DNA of 64,000 nucleotides from Megalonaias nervosa (Eukaryota > Mollusca > Bivalvia > Unionida > Unionidae): contig JAECUM010003202.1 in assembly GCA_016617855.1 (NCBI GenBank), positions 80,772 through 144,771 of the forward strand. Reading direction: 5' to 3'. Below, piece after piece: positions 1 to 13,200 of the stretch. The stretch's first letter is position 1; each line of letters starts with the position of its first letter. The position numbers and the translations under genes are program-made. Under the pieces are notes generated by a model. It did not search any database and was not told the DNA's origin. It saw only the letters and a list, made by a program, of their open reading frames with translations.

Positions 1-244
1 TTTAATCAACATAAAAGGGTATGTCCATTGATTAGTCAATTTACTCCCACTAATTTCAAAAGCATTATGCCCTTTTTTTTACTATTGGTATACAATCATC
101 TCCATATTGTGATATGAGTGGGATGTGGAAGAGGCAGGAATGTATTTAAACATCAGCAAATTGCAATTTCTCTCACTGCATTTTTAGAAGATATGTTCAC
201 ATGTATGTCTCTAGAATGTGCAGATTTGAAGTAACAGGAACTCA

Positions 245-441
245 AGTATCCAAAACTCCCAATTATTGGGAATTCATGTATACAAAACTCCCAATTATTG
301 GGAATTCATGTATCCAAAACTCCCAATTATTGGGAATTCATGTATCCAAAATTCCCAATTATTGGGAATTCATGTATCCAAAACTCCCAATTATTGGGAA
401 TTCATGTATCCAAAACTTCCAATTATTGGGAATTCATGTAT
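245..441. repeat. 32-bp minisatellite, about six units, with an internal palindrome
   Basis: About six nearly identical 32-bp units occur head to tail. Each contains the odd-centred palindrome CCCAATTATTGGG followed by GAATTC, so an EcoRI site recurs every 32 bp. Overlapping open frames across it only reflect the repeat and are not genes. Confidence 0.9.
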
Positions 442-660
442 CAGTGCTTGTGGATTATCAACAGAATACATTTTGCAAGCACTTAAATTCACTTACATGT
501 CTCTGACAGAAATGCCATTTATGGCAAAGATTGGTATTCAGAACTAAGGTGAACTCAAGACAGTGAAAATTGGTATTCTAGGAGTAAAAGTGGATTCATG
601 ATGTTCAAATCATTTTCTTCCCCAGTATTAGAGTTTGTATTCCATGTACTTATATGTCAT

Positions 661-822
661 GTCAAACTGCAAACAAGATAGACTCTGATCTGCCAGCAAA
701 TCAGGGTCCATGTTGCTTGTTCTACTGACTGTTTTTCTTCTGAATACTCCTAACAAACTGCATAGACCCAGATCTGCTAGCACATTATGTGACAGCAGAT
801 CTTGGTGTAGTTTGCAGTTGTA
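661..822. mobile_element. Foldback MITE, copy 1
   Basis: This 162-bp sequence begins GTCAAACTGCAAAC and ends GTTTGCAGTTGTAC, which are imperfect inverted repeats. Further complementary blocks (GATCTGC and related) lie inside. A second copy is at 1644-1809 with similar ends and internal order. It has no coding capacity, and I could not recognise the superfamily or a clear target-site duplication. Confidence 0.55.
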
Positions 823-1163
823 CTCAGTTTATATTTGAGTATATATAGTTATTGAAATTTGTACTGTATTTGTCTCATTTTCATTTAGCCTGCCTTTGCA
901 GAAGCTCAACCTAGCAATAAGTTTTATGTCTATATGCCTGTCTGTCTGTCTGTCTGTCCATCCATGCCCTTGATTTAAATTGTTGTTAAAGTCTTTTATA
1001 TTAAGATCGGTGTTAAAACTTTTTATATTAAGCTCTGTGTTAAATTTTTTCTATATTAATTTTGGTTTTAAAATTTTTTTATGTTAAGGTCTTTGTTAAA
1101 ATTTTTAGTATTTTAGCTAACATAAAAGGCAGGCTCAACAAAAATTGGTGTCTCTTGTTTCAG

Positions 1164-1289
1164 CTGTTTTGGGCAATTGGTGCCTGTTTTGAAGTCCTGC
1201 TGGCACTGGTAGTAATGCCTACTCTAGGATGGAGATATCTGTTAGGACTGTCTGCTCTACCTCTCTTGGTCTTCTCTATTTGCTGTTTT
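1164..1289 (+). CDS. SVOP: SVOP exon a (about TM5-TM6)
   Basis: The exon has 126 bases and 42 codons, phase 0 at both ends. The acceptor is ttgtttcag and the donor gtaagt. The product starts [11 protein letters not shown] and ends SICCF, giving two hydrophobic segments separated by the short loop MPTLGWRY. The open frame continues both sides into intron, so the splice sites set the limits rather than any start codon. Confidence 0.92.
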
Positions 1290-4200
1290 GTAAGTACAGT
1301 CAAATATTTATGCCACTGTTACCCTCTCAGTTGTAGTTACATTTATTACCTTGTAAAAGGACAATTCTCACCATAGTGACAGCTTCTGATTTACTGGTTT
1401 TATGCACACCTGTTTGCATTATACTTTCCCACTGACCAAACATGAGTTGCATATATTCACAATTTTTGCACTGCAGAAAGTTATTCAAACCAGGTTTGAT
1501 AAATAATCACATTTAGGTACTGTATGTGTTATCCATTGTTCATGTTCACTACTTTTGTTTTCTTTTGAAATGATGAGTGATGAATTCCATATTCCATGGC
1601 ATATCAGTGAAAGTAAATACATTCTTTACTTGTATAAAAATTTAGTCCAACTGCAAGTAACATAGACCCTTATCTACCATTGCATAATGCCCTGGCAGAT
1701 CAGGGTCTGTGTTTTTTCTTCTGATTGCATCTAACAAACTGTATGGACCCAGATGTGCCGGCACATTGTGCAGTGGCAGATCTGGGTCCATGCAGTTTGC
1801 AGTTGGACTAGACTTATCAGTGATTATATACAGTATAATATAAGCACAAGGTATCAGCCATTCCATTATAGGAAATGTTGCTTCTTGCAGCTGTTAACTT
1901 ACATCAATTATATCTTTGATTTGAAACAATATAATTAGTTTACTCTGAAAAAGAAATAAATAGATTGAAGAAAGATATAGCTTTTTATCTCAAAACAAAT
2001 TCTGACGAGCTTGGTATTCTTGAGATGAAATGTTATTTATGTCCCGGGAAAATAATTTACCAACTCATCTTGTTTATTATCTCCGACCCAATTAAGTTGT
2101 TGGCGGATTATAGAAATGGGTTTGATCCAGCCTGTTCATCTGATGCTCTGATTTCTTCTTCAGCTGCAGTATTCTGTACATTATGAAAACATCCACTGCC
2201 TCACAAATCTAGTTCTCACAAGCTGAAAGATATTGGCAGTATCTTTGGCTTGTTTTAGAAATAAAAGTGACAACAAATTGTCTTCTTGTTGAGATGAAAA
2301 TTAGACAAGTGGTTTTCCCTTGCATTCGGGGATTGGCACCAAATCACATCAGTTGTCAGCTACAAACCCTGAAACAAGTAATTTTACAAGTAAAAGAAAA
2401 TGGAATGTAGAATGAATGAAGAATAAGTACAAATGGAATGCAGAATGAATGAAGAATAAGTACAAATGGAATGCAGAATGAATGAAGAATAATACAGATG
2501 GAATGCAGAATGAATGAAGAATAAATACAGATGGAAGGCAGAGTGAATGAAGAATAAATACAAGTGGAATGCAGAGTGAATGAAGAATAAATACAAATGG
2601 AATGCAGAATGAAATCTGCTTTAATGACCCACTGTGCTGCCTAGCTACTCAAGTCATTACTGCATTTTGTTTGGGATCTTACTACCAGAGCCTTGATGCA
2701 AGCAAATGATAACTTTTTAGCTGATGATATTTGGATTTGGGTCAATTTTTTGTTAGATATTTTCCTTATAACCTTATAATTGACTGATTTTATATACCAA
2801 AACCATGCATATATAAAAGTATATCACTACAGTCTTCCCCAAGATTGGTTTTAAAAAAAAGCTGAAAATAAAACACACTATTTACAAACATGCCAAACCT
2901 TATGATTTATTATATAAGTCTTACTGAAATGTCCCTTAAATTTTGGACTTTGAGAATAATACAAAAAATTATGAAAGTATAATCAGTGCATTAAAATCCA
3001 GGAACTGGCTTGCCTGTGTTTAATCCTGATGAGGGTTTTATGTTGGGTTCAGTGGAATTAGTCACGGAATAATCCCCTTGAAAAGTTGAAATAGCATGGA
3101 AATATAAAAAGGAATAATCAGTTTCTTGGGGAAAACAGCAATAAAGGCAAAAGTTATGTTTATTGATGCCACATTATGTCATGTTGTCATGTTGATTTGA
3201 GTAATACAAGAGAGTTGATTGCCATTTGAAATTGAAAATAACCCAAAGATAAATCCAGGCTGGAAGATCTTAAGAAGCATTTGAACACCATGGGAATTGG
3301 AAATGCAGTTTTTGAAACTGTATTGGAGGAAATTTAGGTTTGAGTGTACTTTACAAGTCTTTTTTGTTGAACATAATGTTTTCCTTAACTGCATGTTGAC
3401 AATAGCAATACATGAAATTTTGTTGCACCTTACTAAAAATTAATGTAACTTGTCGAAAAAGTTTGACTGCTTTACTGAGAAGGTTTTGCTAGGGTTGGCA
3501 GGTATATATTTGTAATGTTAACATTTGTCAATATTATATATATATAAAGTCATAGGTCAAATGTACCCGTGACTATTTGCAAGTGTTCAATTGGTTATTA
3601 TGTTCAACTAGTTTCAAAGTTGCTGTCGGTGATATTTTTAAAAGTAACTATGCTTTACACTAAGAAGAACATCACACTGAATGCACATTATGAACACTTC
3701 ATGCCACCTTTTTTTCCACTGCTGTTTACATTGCCTTGATTGCTCAGCACGTGTGATCCAATAAGCAATTCCACAATTATTGATAACAGATGGTGCCATC
3801 ATCTTTTCTTGAACCTCTGAATGTTCATATCATTTGCTGTGCAAGTATAATTTGAAAGTCAAGTTGTTTGCACAGGATTATTTTCTTTCTTTTGTTTTGT
3901 CAAAGGCTATGATTTGGTGACTCCTGCATAGTGATTAATGCACTAACTAAAACCACATCAAAACTGAACCAATTTATGAAAATCCTTGTTAAGGAAACCA
4001 ATACCAAAAGAGATATTTTGAATATTTTGTAGCTTTGCAGCAGGAGAAGTATTGCATCCTCTTCTTGTCTGCTTGATCAGCTGCAAACATGTATTTGTTG
4101 TTGAGTTCTGAGACAGTCAGAGCTGGAACTTCCTGATAGCTTCCATCTTTTGGCCTTCTGTTCGTCTTCCTGCTCTCACTTGGGTCACAACTTGATGAAA

Positions 4201-7200
4201 TACAGTAGATATGATTTTATCCATTTCAGGCAACTGAAGAGACTGCTTTCTGTCATCACCACACTGTCATCCCTGCTCATTAATTTTGCCGACTTAGTTG
4301 CCTCTGGTATTCACTTTCAATTCACACATACTATACCCAGGAAATACATTTTTTCTTTCCTAAGAGTGCTGGACTAGAGAAAAAGAATTTTCACTTTAAC
4401 TACATGAGGTTTCCCTGATAATTTCTCTTTAAAATTCATGACAACTCGGGCACCAAGACCATCTTCATTCATGCATCCAGCCCGCCATTTTTGTCTCGAT
4501 GTATATATCTGGAATTTGTGCATGTAGCATACATGCTAACCATTATGCTTTTGGCGTAATCATTATGCTTTTTTTCACTAAATTACGCCTTATGCATAAA
4601 TGTATTCGGATTATGCGTTTTCGGTATATCTCCCTCCCAAAAATATTTATAATTTGTTTTCTCATTTTTATTAACATCCCATTAATCTTTCAGACCATAT
4701 TCTAGAAAAGACGGCTTCTACATAACTACGACATAAGAGTATGCTTGTCCATAACTTGCATGCTATTTATAGCAGCTGCCCTATTTCCAAGAAACATGCT
4801 GGTTTCTACTTTCTAACTTTTTACCTCGGTTTCTATTTATAGCAGCTGTCTGGCTTAGGAGAGAACATACTGGTTTTCTAATTTTTAATCTTTGCTCACA
4901 TATTCTTTATTCTAATTCATATCTGGTACAGAACCAGTCTATAGGTATTTAACACTAAAAGTCAGTTCAGATTTATTCTAGTTGATGCATGTGTTAGAGC
5001 AAAAATGTTTTTCAAATAATTTCACATAGATTAGAAAAGACGAAAAACCAATTCAAAGATGAATACATGAATTACACAATACAACGTTCCATTCTAGGGC
5101 AGCTTCACACCCATTGCAGGCTGTGTGGAAAGGATTTTAGTATTGGTCATTGGGGTAAAACTAAGAAACCTTGAATTAGCTCGTTTTACTACCTCCATTA
5201 CTAGGGTAACTTCTTTTTATACAGCAGAAAAAAATTGTGGACACAAATTTTATAAATGCAGAGGCATTATTTACCGAGCTCTTAATAGAACACGGACTAC
5301 CCCTAACAGTAGAAGACTACGTTGGTCCTTTGTTCAAATGGATGTTTCCTGATTCCAAAATTGCAGAAATACGCATGTGCAAGAACAAAATCATCTAATA
5401 TTGTTAGGTGTTTAGCAGAAGATAATTCATTTTAAAATTGCAGAAGCCGTAAAATTTGGGCCATGTAGTATTGCAACAGACAGGAACAGTGATTATGATG
5501 ACAAAAAGTTCCCAGTCTTTGTAAGAGACTTTGACAATGAAAAGGGCAAAGTCAGCGTGCTTTTCTTTCATTACCAGAATTAACAGTAGATTCCACTGGA
5601 GAAAACATTTTTTATTTGTTTAATAATGCTTTGAATAAACATAATTTGGCAGAACTGTATGGGGTTTTCAGCTGATATTGCATCAGTGATGACTGGAATT
5701 CATAAAGGAGTTGCATTCTATATTTTGAAAAATGTCTCCGTCAGTGTACATGTCAAGATGCACTTTGCTGCAGGAAAGGCTGCCGATAAATTAGAAGGAG
5801 AACTCCTCAAGTATCAAGTTGGCATTCTACCTGACAATGTACTTCATGTGGACCTGAGCTGATGTTCAGTGGAACCTTATTTCCCAGCTATAAGACCCAG
5901 TAACTGGAAGATATATATTTCCTCTTCTTTGCCAGGTTATGAAAGAAATATTGGTTCTTTACCATTCTAATGCTAATTGTGAGAGATTGTTCAGTATTGT
6001 TAACAAAAATAAAACTGAATTCAAATCCAGGCTCTGTAACCCAGCAGTTAGTGCTCTACCGATGTGCAAAACATTCATAATCTCAGCTGGTACAAAGTGT
6101 TTCGAAATGCAGTATGAGAGCCTGTTGCTTTTTAAAGCTCAAAGTGCTATATATGAAAATTTGAACCAGTAATTGATGTTAAAAGACCAGAGGGGTAATT
6201 AAATCGTTTTGTACTTATGCTCATTGAAGTTTATTATGTTATATGTGGATTACTCTTTTTCTGCTCAGATTACTCTTTTGTCCACTTGGATTACGCTTTT
6301 TCCTCGCCAGGGGTTGGCATGTATGATGTAGCCATTTTGTGAGTCAACCCATTCCTAAAGTTTTAATTTGATATTTAGTTGGCTTAGCTGGCAGATATTA
6401 CTGAAAGGGTAATCAACTTTTAAAAGCAATCATCCCTTCATCCACACTTTCCTCTTTATGAACCTTGTAATTTTCCAGACACAGTTTGGACACTTTGTTG
6501 ATAACAGATTTTATGTGACACAGTTTGTCATGTCCAGGTTGTCTTCTTACATCAAAGTATTTGACAGCTTTTCAAAATGTGATCTTGTCATAATTTGTGG
6601 AATACTGGGTTTTTGGAAAGGCTGCATAGATTGCCCAGGTCGGGTATATGTTGGAAGTGCCTGAATTTACATTATTAAATGTATGCCTGAGAATGCCAGC
6701 ATTTCTTTCAATGTAGTGTGTTGCCAGAGTGAATTGGGCTTCTCTTCAATACATTTTGCCTAATAGTTCATAGTTTCAGCCACTGTTCTTATACCAGTGA
6801 AAATATTTAAAGAAGAAATCCATCTCTCTTTTCCCCTCATCTATAATAACAGTAGGACCAGCACTTTCAGTGAACTCAGTGACTTTGGAGCAAATTATTC
6901 TCTTGTCCATACTGCAGTATCTTCACCTTCTGACTGAACCACTCCTGTGGTTTAAGTGGTTAGAGCATCCACCTCAGATGTGGGAGGTCGTGGGTTTGAT
7001 CCCTGGCCAAGTCATACCAAAGACTAGTAAAAATTGCACTAGCAACTACCTTGCTTGGTGCTCAGCATTAAGAGATTAAGAAGTTAGTGTTAGGACTGGT
7101 CAGCCTGGTGTCAGGATAATGTGACTGGATGGGACATTATGCCATATGTCTGGGGCATGGTACCCCAGTGCTAGATATCACTATAAACTGCCACATTGCA

Positions 7201-10200
7201 GACATTATAGTGATATGTCTCAAATTGTTAAAGCTATGATAAAAATCCAAATCACACATACACACACCCATTATCTGATTCTGTCTCAATTTCCAACAGA
7301 CTCTCTGTCTGCATCGGTTCGAGTCTAAGATTCGGCGAATGTGGATATGTGAGAAAGCTTGCCAGTAGCTTCTCGTGGGTCGGTGGTTCTTTCCGTGGAT
7401 TTCCTGGTTTCTTCCTCCACCATTAATACTGGCCGCCATGTATTGCCTATCGTGTGCTGAAAAATGGCGTTAAGCCCCACAACAACAACAACAACAACAA
7501 CAACAACATTTCCAACAGACTGAACAAAGCCAATAATTCAGTTTCAATGCCAACACTCCCAGAATCAGTATCTTCATTTTCATTCTCTCAGAAAACCTGA
7601 AAATTCCAGTTCCAAACTGCCTGCAAAAGCCAGTGTTTCTGCTGTCAACAAAAACTGCATGTACAAAGTATCACAAGGTACAAATTCAAAAAAATCCCCA
7701 TAGTAGTTATATATCTAGTATACGATGCCTTGTACAGCAAGAAACATAATTTGAAGTTCAGTTTAAGTTGTTTAAAAGTATTTTTTCTGCCTATTATTGA
7801 TAAATAAGATCATTCTGATGTTAACATACATATCTATTCTCACTTAGATCTAGTGCACATAACCGGCAAGCAAATGTATCAGCTCTGACAGATAGTAATG
7901 CTTGTTTCAAAAGTGAATTTACCAGTCACTCTGGATGCTCATGTCAGTGGTAGGGAACAAGTTACTAAACAAAAACAGAACGAAATGCAAAAAATCTAAT
8001 GTATTTTATGAATGGGTTTGAAAATTGATTATTTCAAGCTGCTCATAAATCTCCAGTCTAAAACTGTTTCACATGATAACCCAGGCTCAAATTCTTTACA
8101 ATGAGTTTTTCTCCCCTTTCAAGCCATGGCATTGTTCTTCTGCCATTGTTGTGACTGCATCATGACCATTAAATGTATTTGTACAGTCATTGTTGGAATG
8201 AAATGAATATTATCAGTGATGGTTAAATGAAATAAGAAATAAAATTTGTTGTCAAATACTGTACAATTTTATTTTTACTCTTATTGTAATTTTGAGTTAG
8301 ATTCTTTTCTTGTAAAGTCGGTACTATCATTGCATTATTTGCACTTGCATTTTCATTAAAGCACACATTTTAATAGGATAGATATGAAAGCTCCCTTTAA
8401 CACAGTTGAAAATTGAAAACTCAGCTTTGGTAAATGCATTTCTATTTCATTGCAGATGAAAGTAAGTGCTTTATAAAAGTGATAAATGCAAAGAGATTAT
8501 GCAGGACTGGAATATCGAATAAACCTTCCTCTGTACAAATACACCACAGATACTTCCTCGGCACACAATTTCTGGGTCACAGTGTCATAGCTTCATGCTC
8601 AACCCAGTCTCAGTGGCTGTATTTAATAAATCTGAGCATAACCTAGGTCCCACAATTGAGACCATTGGCAACAGCCATGTCAGGGAGTCTCAGTCTCATG
8701 CATTGCTCAGTCAACATGATAGCTCAACACTCACACATCATCTACCATACATAGCTGCTTTCATTACCTTCCAGCTGACAGAGAGAGAGATACGTTCACA
8801 TCAGTATCCCCTCAGATCTCAGTCTTCCAACGTCCTATTTCATGGCCCCATAGGGGAGGTCAGAAATTAACCTCCAATTGCAAACTTTGTGCAGGCTCAT
8901 TAATGCATAGCCCAGCCTTCGTTTCCAAAGACCAAACATTGAAGTTGGGACTAGCCCTATTGGGAGACCCTTCTCTGACCTGTACTCTTTCAAGTGGGCC
9001 CATTTTCCAGAGCAAGTAATGACAAGACACTGGTTTCAGCCCATTTTTTTTGGCTCCCTTGCAGCCTTCCTGCAAAAAATGACACCATGCTCATTCTACC
9101 CTTTCCAACATTCCATCACAGGGGAAGACCTAAATACTTTACCACTAAAGTGGTCTTCAAGATTACAGCATCAAATCGGGAGAAGGATGCCTTTCTATAA
9201 CAGGAGATACAGTTGCTCATCAAGAAGAAAAAAAGGCAGTGGAGCTTGTGCAAAGAACACTATCCCCAGGGTCTTAAGGCTGTTTCGTTTTTGGAAAGCA
9301 AACAGCAGGTTGAGACCTACCATTGACTGGAGTCGCCTCAACCAATTCAAGATGGAGATGGTGAAGTCAATCCACATCTTCATCAGATGGGGCATGTATA
9401 TCAGTCTTGATCCGGCAGATGCATACTTTCACGTCCCTATCCAACCCTTCTCCCACAAGTTTCTCCGTTTCACTTACCGCGACACTGTTAATCAATTCAC
9501 CGTTCTTCCCTTTGGCATAAAAATCAGCCTCTGGGCTTTCACTCAGATTATGGATTGCATTTGTCTCCTTGTTCCGGTCATCTACAATGATGGCAGTGTA
9601 CCTGGACAACATCCTTCAGAAACACATGGTAAATTCTATCCTGCTCCAAGACAGGAATCATCTTCTCTTCTAGCTTATCTAGGCTTTTTAGTGAACTGGG
9701 AAAAGTCAGACCTCAGTCCATTCCACAACTTTGTCCATCTGAGTATGGAGTTCTTAACCAACTGGAATCTGGTGTGGCTTCCTCGTGTTAGTGTCCCCAG
9801 AATAGTCAAACTCGTCGAGTCTGTTTCCAACAAGACTTGGATTTCAGCGAGAGACCTTTTGGTTTATTAAATGCGGCTGTGGTCCTGATCCTGCTTGGCC
9901 ACCTTTTTATGCACCCCTTAAGATGTCATTGCTGAGACAATGGTGCCTTTTTTCAAGTCACCTCAATCTAGACATCCTGATCACGCACAAGATTTGATCA
10001 TTCCAGCGTCAGTGGCGCAACCCAGTTTGGCTGACCATGGGAATCCCGCTGGAGAAGCCCCAAGCGGAAATAACAGTATAAACTGATGCCAGTGCATACA
10101 GTTGGGTGCCCACCTGTTTCTGGACTTTTACTACCATCATTGGCATGTGGGAGCAAAGGGAACAGCCTCTGCACATCAGCCTCCTTGAAATGAAGGCTGT

Positions 10201-13200
10201 CATCAAGGCCTTTCACTTCTGGGATGATTGGACTATCGGGCAAAACGGTTGTTATTATGTCCAACAACTCTGTAGTGGTGACCCCAAGTAGGGTGGCACC
10301 AAATCACCTGACCTGTGTCTTAATTTGGCAGTTTCTATGCAATCTCCATGTCAACGTACAAGTCAGATATATTTCTGGCAGACTCAGTGTCTTGGCTGAC
10401 ACTCTATCCAGAAGAGGTCAAGTCCTTCACACAGAATGGTCTTTCAACCCATCAGTCTTCACTCAGATCTGTGCACTTTGGGGACACCTGATGATCGACC
10501 TTTTCGCAGCGAGGTGGAATCACAAGTTACCCACCTTCATCTCCAGTTCCAGACCCAAAAGCTTGGGTTGTGGATGTGCTGTCAATCAGGTGAGAGGGGT
10601 TGTGGGCTGTCGGCTACCCTCCCACAGTCCTAATACCAAAACTAATCCAGAAGTTATGGGGTCAGAATTGCAAGTTGATTCTCATTGCCACTCTCAGGTG
10701 GGACAAGTCCTGGGTCACCAATCTAATTGATCTAGCAATAGATCTACCCAGGAAGATCCCAGCCAACCTGAATCTCCTTATTCAACCATGCTTCAGGTGT
10801 TCCTTCCCTGTCCGGACCATCTTCTTCTGCATGCTTGGCTTTTATCATGATATCCTTGTGAGGCAAACAATATAAACCTTTGATTGTGGAGAGAATCTCA
10901 AGAGCAAGAAGGCCCTCCACTCTGAAGGCTAATGAGGTGAAGTGGCACGTGTGTAGGGACTGGTGCCAGATCCATCACATCATCCTTTTGAGTGCTTCAG
11001 TCCCTCCACTGGACTTTTTTCTCTGTATTTGAGGAGAAAGAGCCCCCATCACTAGCAAAGGCTGCCGCTCTAGGATATTGGACACATTTTGCAATCATGG
11101 CAGATATGACCTTGGGCATGATAAAGACCTTTCAGATCTTTCAGCCAAATTTGATCTCAACCAACCAAAATCCCAAACCCAATTTCCCAAATGGAATCCG
11201 TCCTGGGTTCTAACATGGCTCAACTCAGGTAAGTTCGAGACTCTAGCCCACACTTTGCTGAAGTTTCTATCATACAAGATATGTTTCCTGAAAGCTTTAA
11301 CTTCCACTTGTAGAGTAAGTGAGCTTTATTCCCTTTCAGTCAACCATAACTATCTTCAGTCCAGATCAGAGAGTTCAGTGATCCTCTGGACACAAACAGG
11401 CTTTGTAGCCAAAAATCGGTTACCGTCCATCAGTAATCAAAGAGTTATCATTCACTCCCTTCCTTCCACAGACAAGTTGAGAGCAGCAGCCATACAAGAT
11501 TCTGTCCTCACTATCAAGCACTATTTGAAATACACGGAGAAAAGTTGTGACACACGCAAACACCTCTTCCTCCCTGCAAGGCCGGAAAACAAGACATCAC
11601 CCCTCAAGCCCTTGCTTCGTAACTGAAGTGGGTTGTACACTCGGCATACTCTGAGATCTCTCAAGGTCAGAGTCACCTTATGAAGATTACAGCTCATGAG
11701 ATTAGAGCCATATCTGCAAGCCTCACATTTGAATGTAACATTTCGATCCAAGATATTGTAGAAGCTGTCGGTTGGCATGCAGAGTCAACCTTCTTGAGTT
11801 CTCCCTCAGAGATTAGTGTCACAGAGACAGACTTTGAATCTGGTAGGGCCAGTGGCAGCATCACAGACGGCCACCAAACCCAACTAGATAAATCAACACA
11901 GCCTGTTAGCTTCGCTGGATTCACCAGTGAAAATTTTGTTGGTAAGAAGATTTCAACTTCATCTTCTTAACTGTAGATAAGAGTCTCAGGTCAAAGGATC
12001 CCAGGCTGTATTGCTTGTGTAATTAGGAGGATGGCTTATCTTTCACATGGGGAATCAGCTATTCTTCCCCAGAAGTATACCCAAGGTAGAGGTCGGATGC
12101 TCAGCATGCCCTCCCCCTATTACTTACTCTCCTAATGTAATGTTGTTGGAGAACTTATTTGAAGGAGAAAAGCAAATTTTTAAGTAAATTATGTTTCTTC
12201 AAGAATATTTACCCAATCGCATTACTTAAAAACTCTCCCAACCACCCGCCATGCAAGCATCCTTGTTAGTATTTCACTCAGCTAGAACTGGTGACACCTG
12301 GTAGTATCAAGGGGAGGTAATGGGCAAGAGTTACTGCCCTTTGTCTTTTTTAAATAGGCAGGATAAGACAATTTTCTTCTTTTAGTAGGGCTGGATTCGC
12401 GAGGTAGCAGGCTAATATTCCTAACATAATGCTGTTGGGTAAGTATTCTAGGAGAAACATAATTTACTTAAAAATTTGCTTTTGTATATTACCAAATTAA
12501 AATTATTCATAGACTACTTCATCCATACTTGTAATAGTAATTACTGAATATGTGAGTAGTAACTTCCAAAACAGCACTGCACTAGTGCTGGCATCCCCTT
12601 CATTCACCATTATTGAAATCTGGGTGAGCTGAATTCATTTCTTGACAGCTATAGATGTGTGTGGTCAAAATGGATAAAAATCACACACTGTGTATTAAAA
12701 TTAGTAATTGATGTTTATCAGTTTAATTTCTTTTCAAAGATAATCATAACAGAATAAAGTCCATACAATACATAGAAACATTGGGATAAAGTATTCTGTT
12801 ACTGATTACCCATAAAATAAGAGCTTAATGAGTTTTAAATTGAAGAACATAGACTCAACACATACGCAAAGAAAAGAATATGTGGGTCAGTGAATATTTC
12901 CACTCTCACACAGTTATTTAGATCAAATATGTTTATGCTATTAAGATCACATAAGTTTATCATTATTGTTTACTTTTACAGGAATGTTATTTCAATTTTT
13001 TAACTTTATTCAAAATTTGAACTTTGGGGGTTTTTTTAATAAGAGATGAAATTTGTAACTACCTCATTTTACATCCAGTCTCCCAGAGTATATAGTGCTA
13101 TGAGTCAACTAGGTAACAAATGATGTCATATCAGTGATGTTGTGATATAACAATCACATCATTTTACATCCAGTCTGTCCCAGAGTTCATGGTGCTATGA

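Larger units (their letters stand above)
1..1163 (+). other. 3' part of an SVOP intron
   Basis: This is the end of an intron whose 5' exon lies outside the window. It ends in a pyrimidine-rich tract and a cag acceptor at 1161-1163. It holds a 32-bp minisatellite (245-441), a foldback MITE copy (661-822) and a short TGTC microsatellite near 940-960. I looked for the preceding SVOP exon here and found nothing that resembles it. Confidence 0.7.
9019..12486 (+). mobile_element. DIRS-type tyrosine-recombinase retroelement, copy 1 (decayed)
   Basis: It reads in the same direction as SVOP. The order is reverse transcriptase, RNase H, tyrosine recombinase, then a foldback 3' end, which is the DIRS order and differs from Gypsy or LINE elements. 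Stops and frame changes interrupt every domain. The left limit is uncertain: the sequence from about 8.6 kb may belong to it, but no gag or left terminal repeat was recognised. A second copy is at about 25.5-29.0 kb. Confidence 0.82.

Noticed and set aside
245..441. A CRISPR array, because of regular 32-bp repeats.
   Set aside because: There are no unique spacers; the units are contiguous and the genome is eukaryotic. The other tandem arrays were rejected for the same reason.
7137..7439. Open frames across SINE copies here and at 13457, 35610, 35646, 49039 and 50782.
   Set aside because: They repeat the same SINE translation in different places and contain no domain.
9019..12486. A Gypsy or retrovirus-like element.
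   Set aside because: A tyrosine recombinase follows the RNase H, there is no DDE integrase or LTR pair, and the reverse transcriptase motifs are of the DIRS type.
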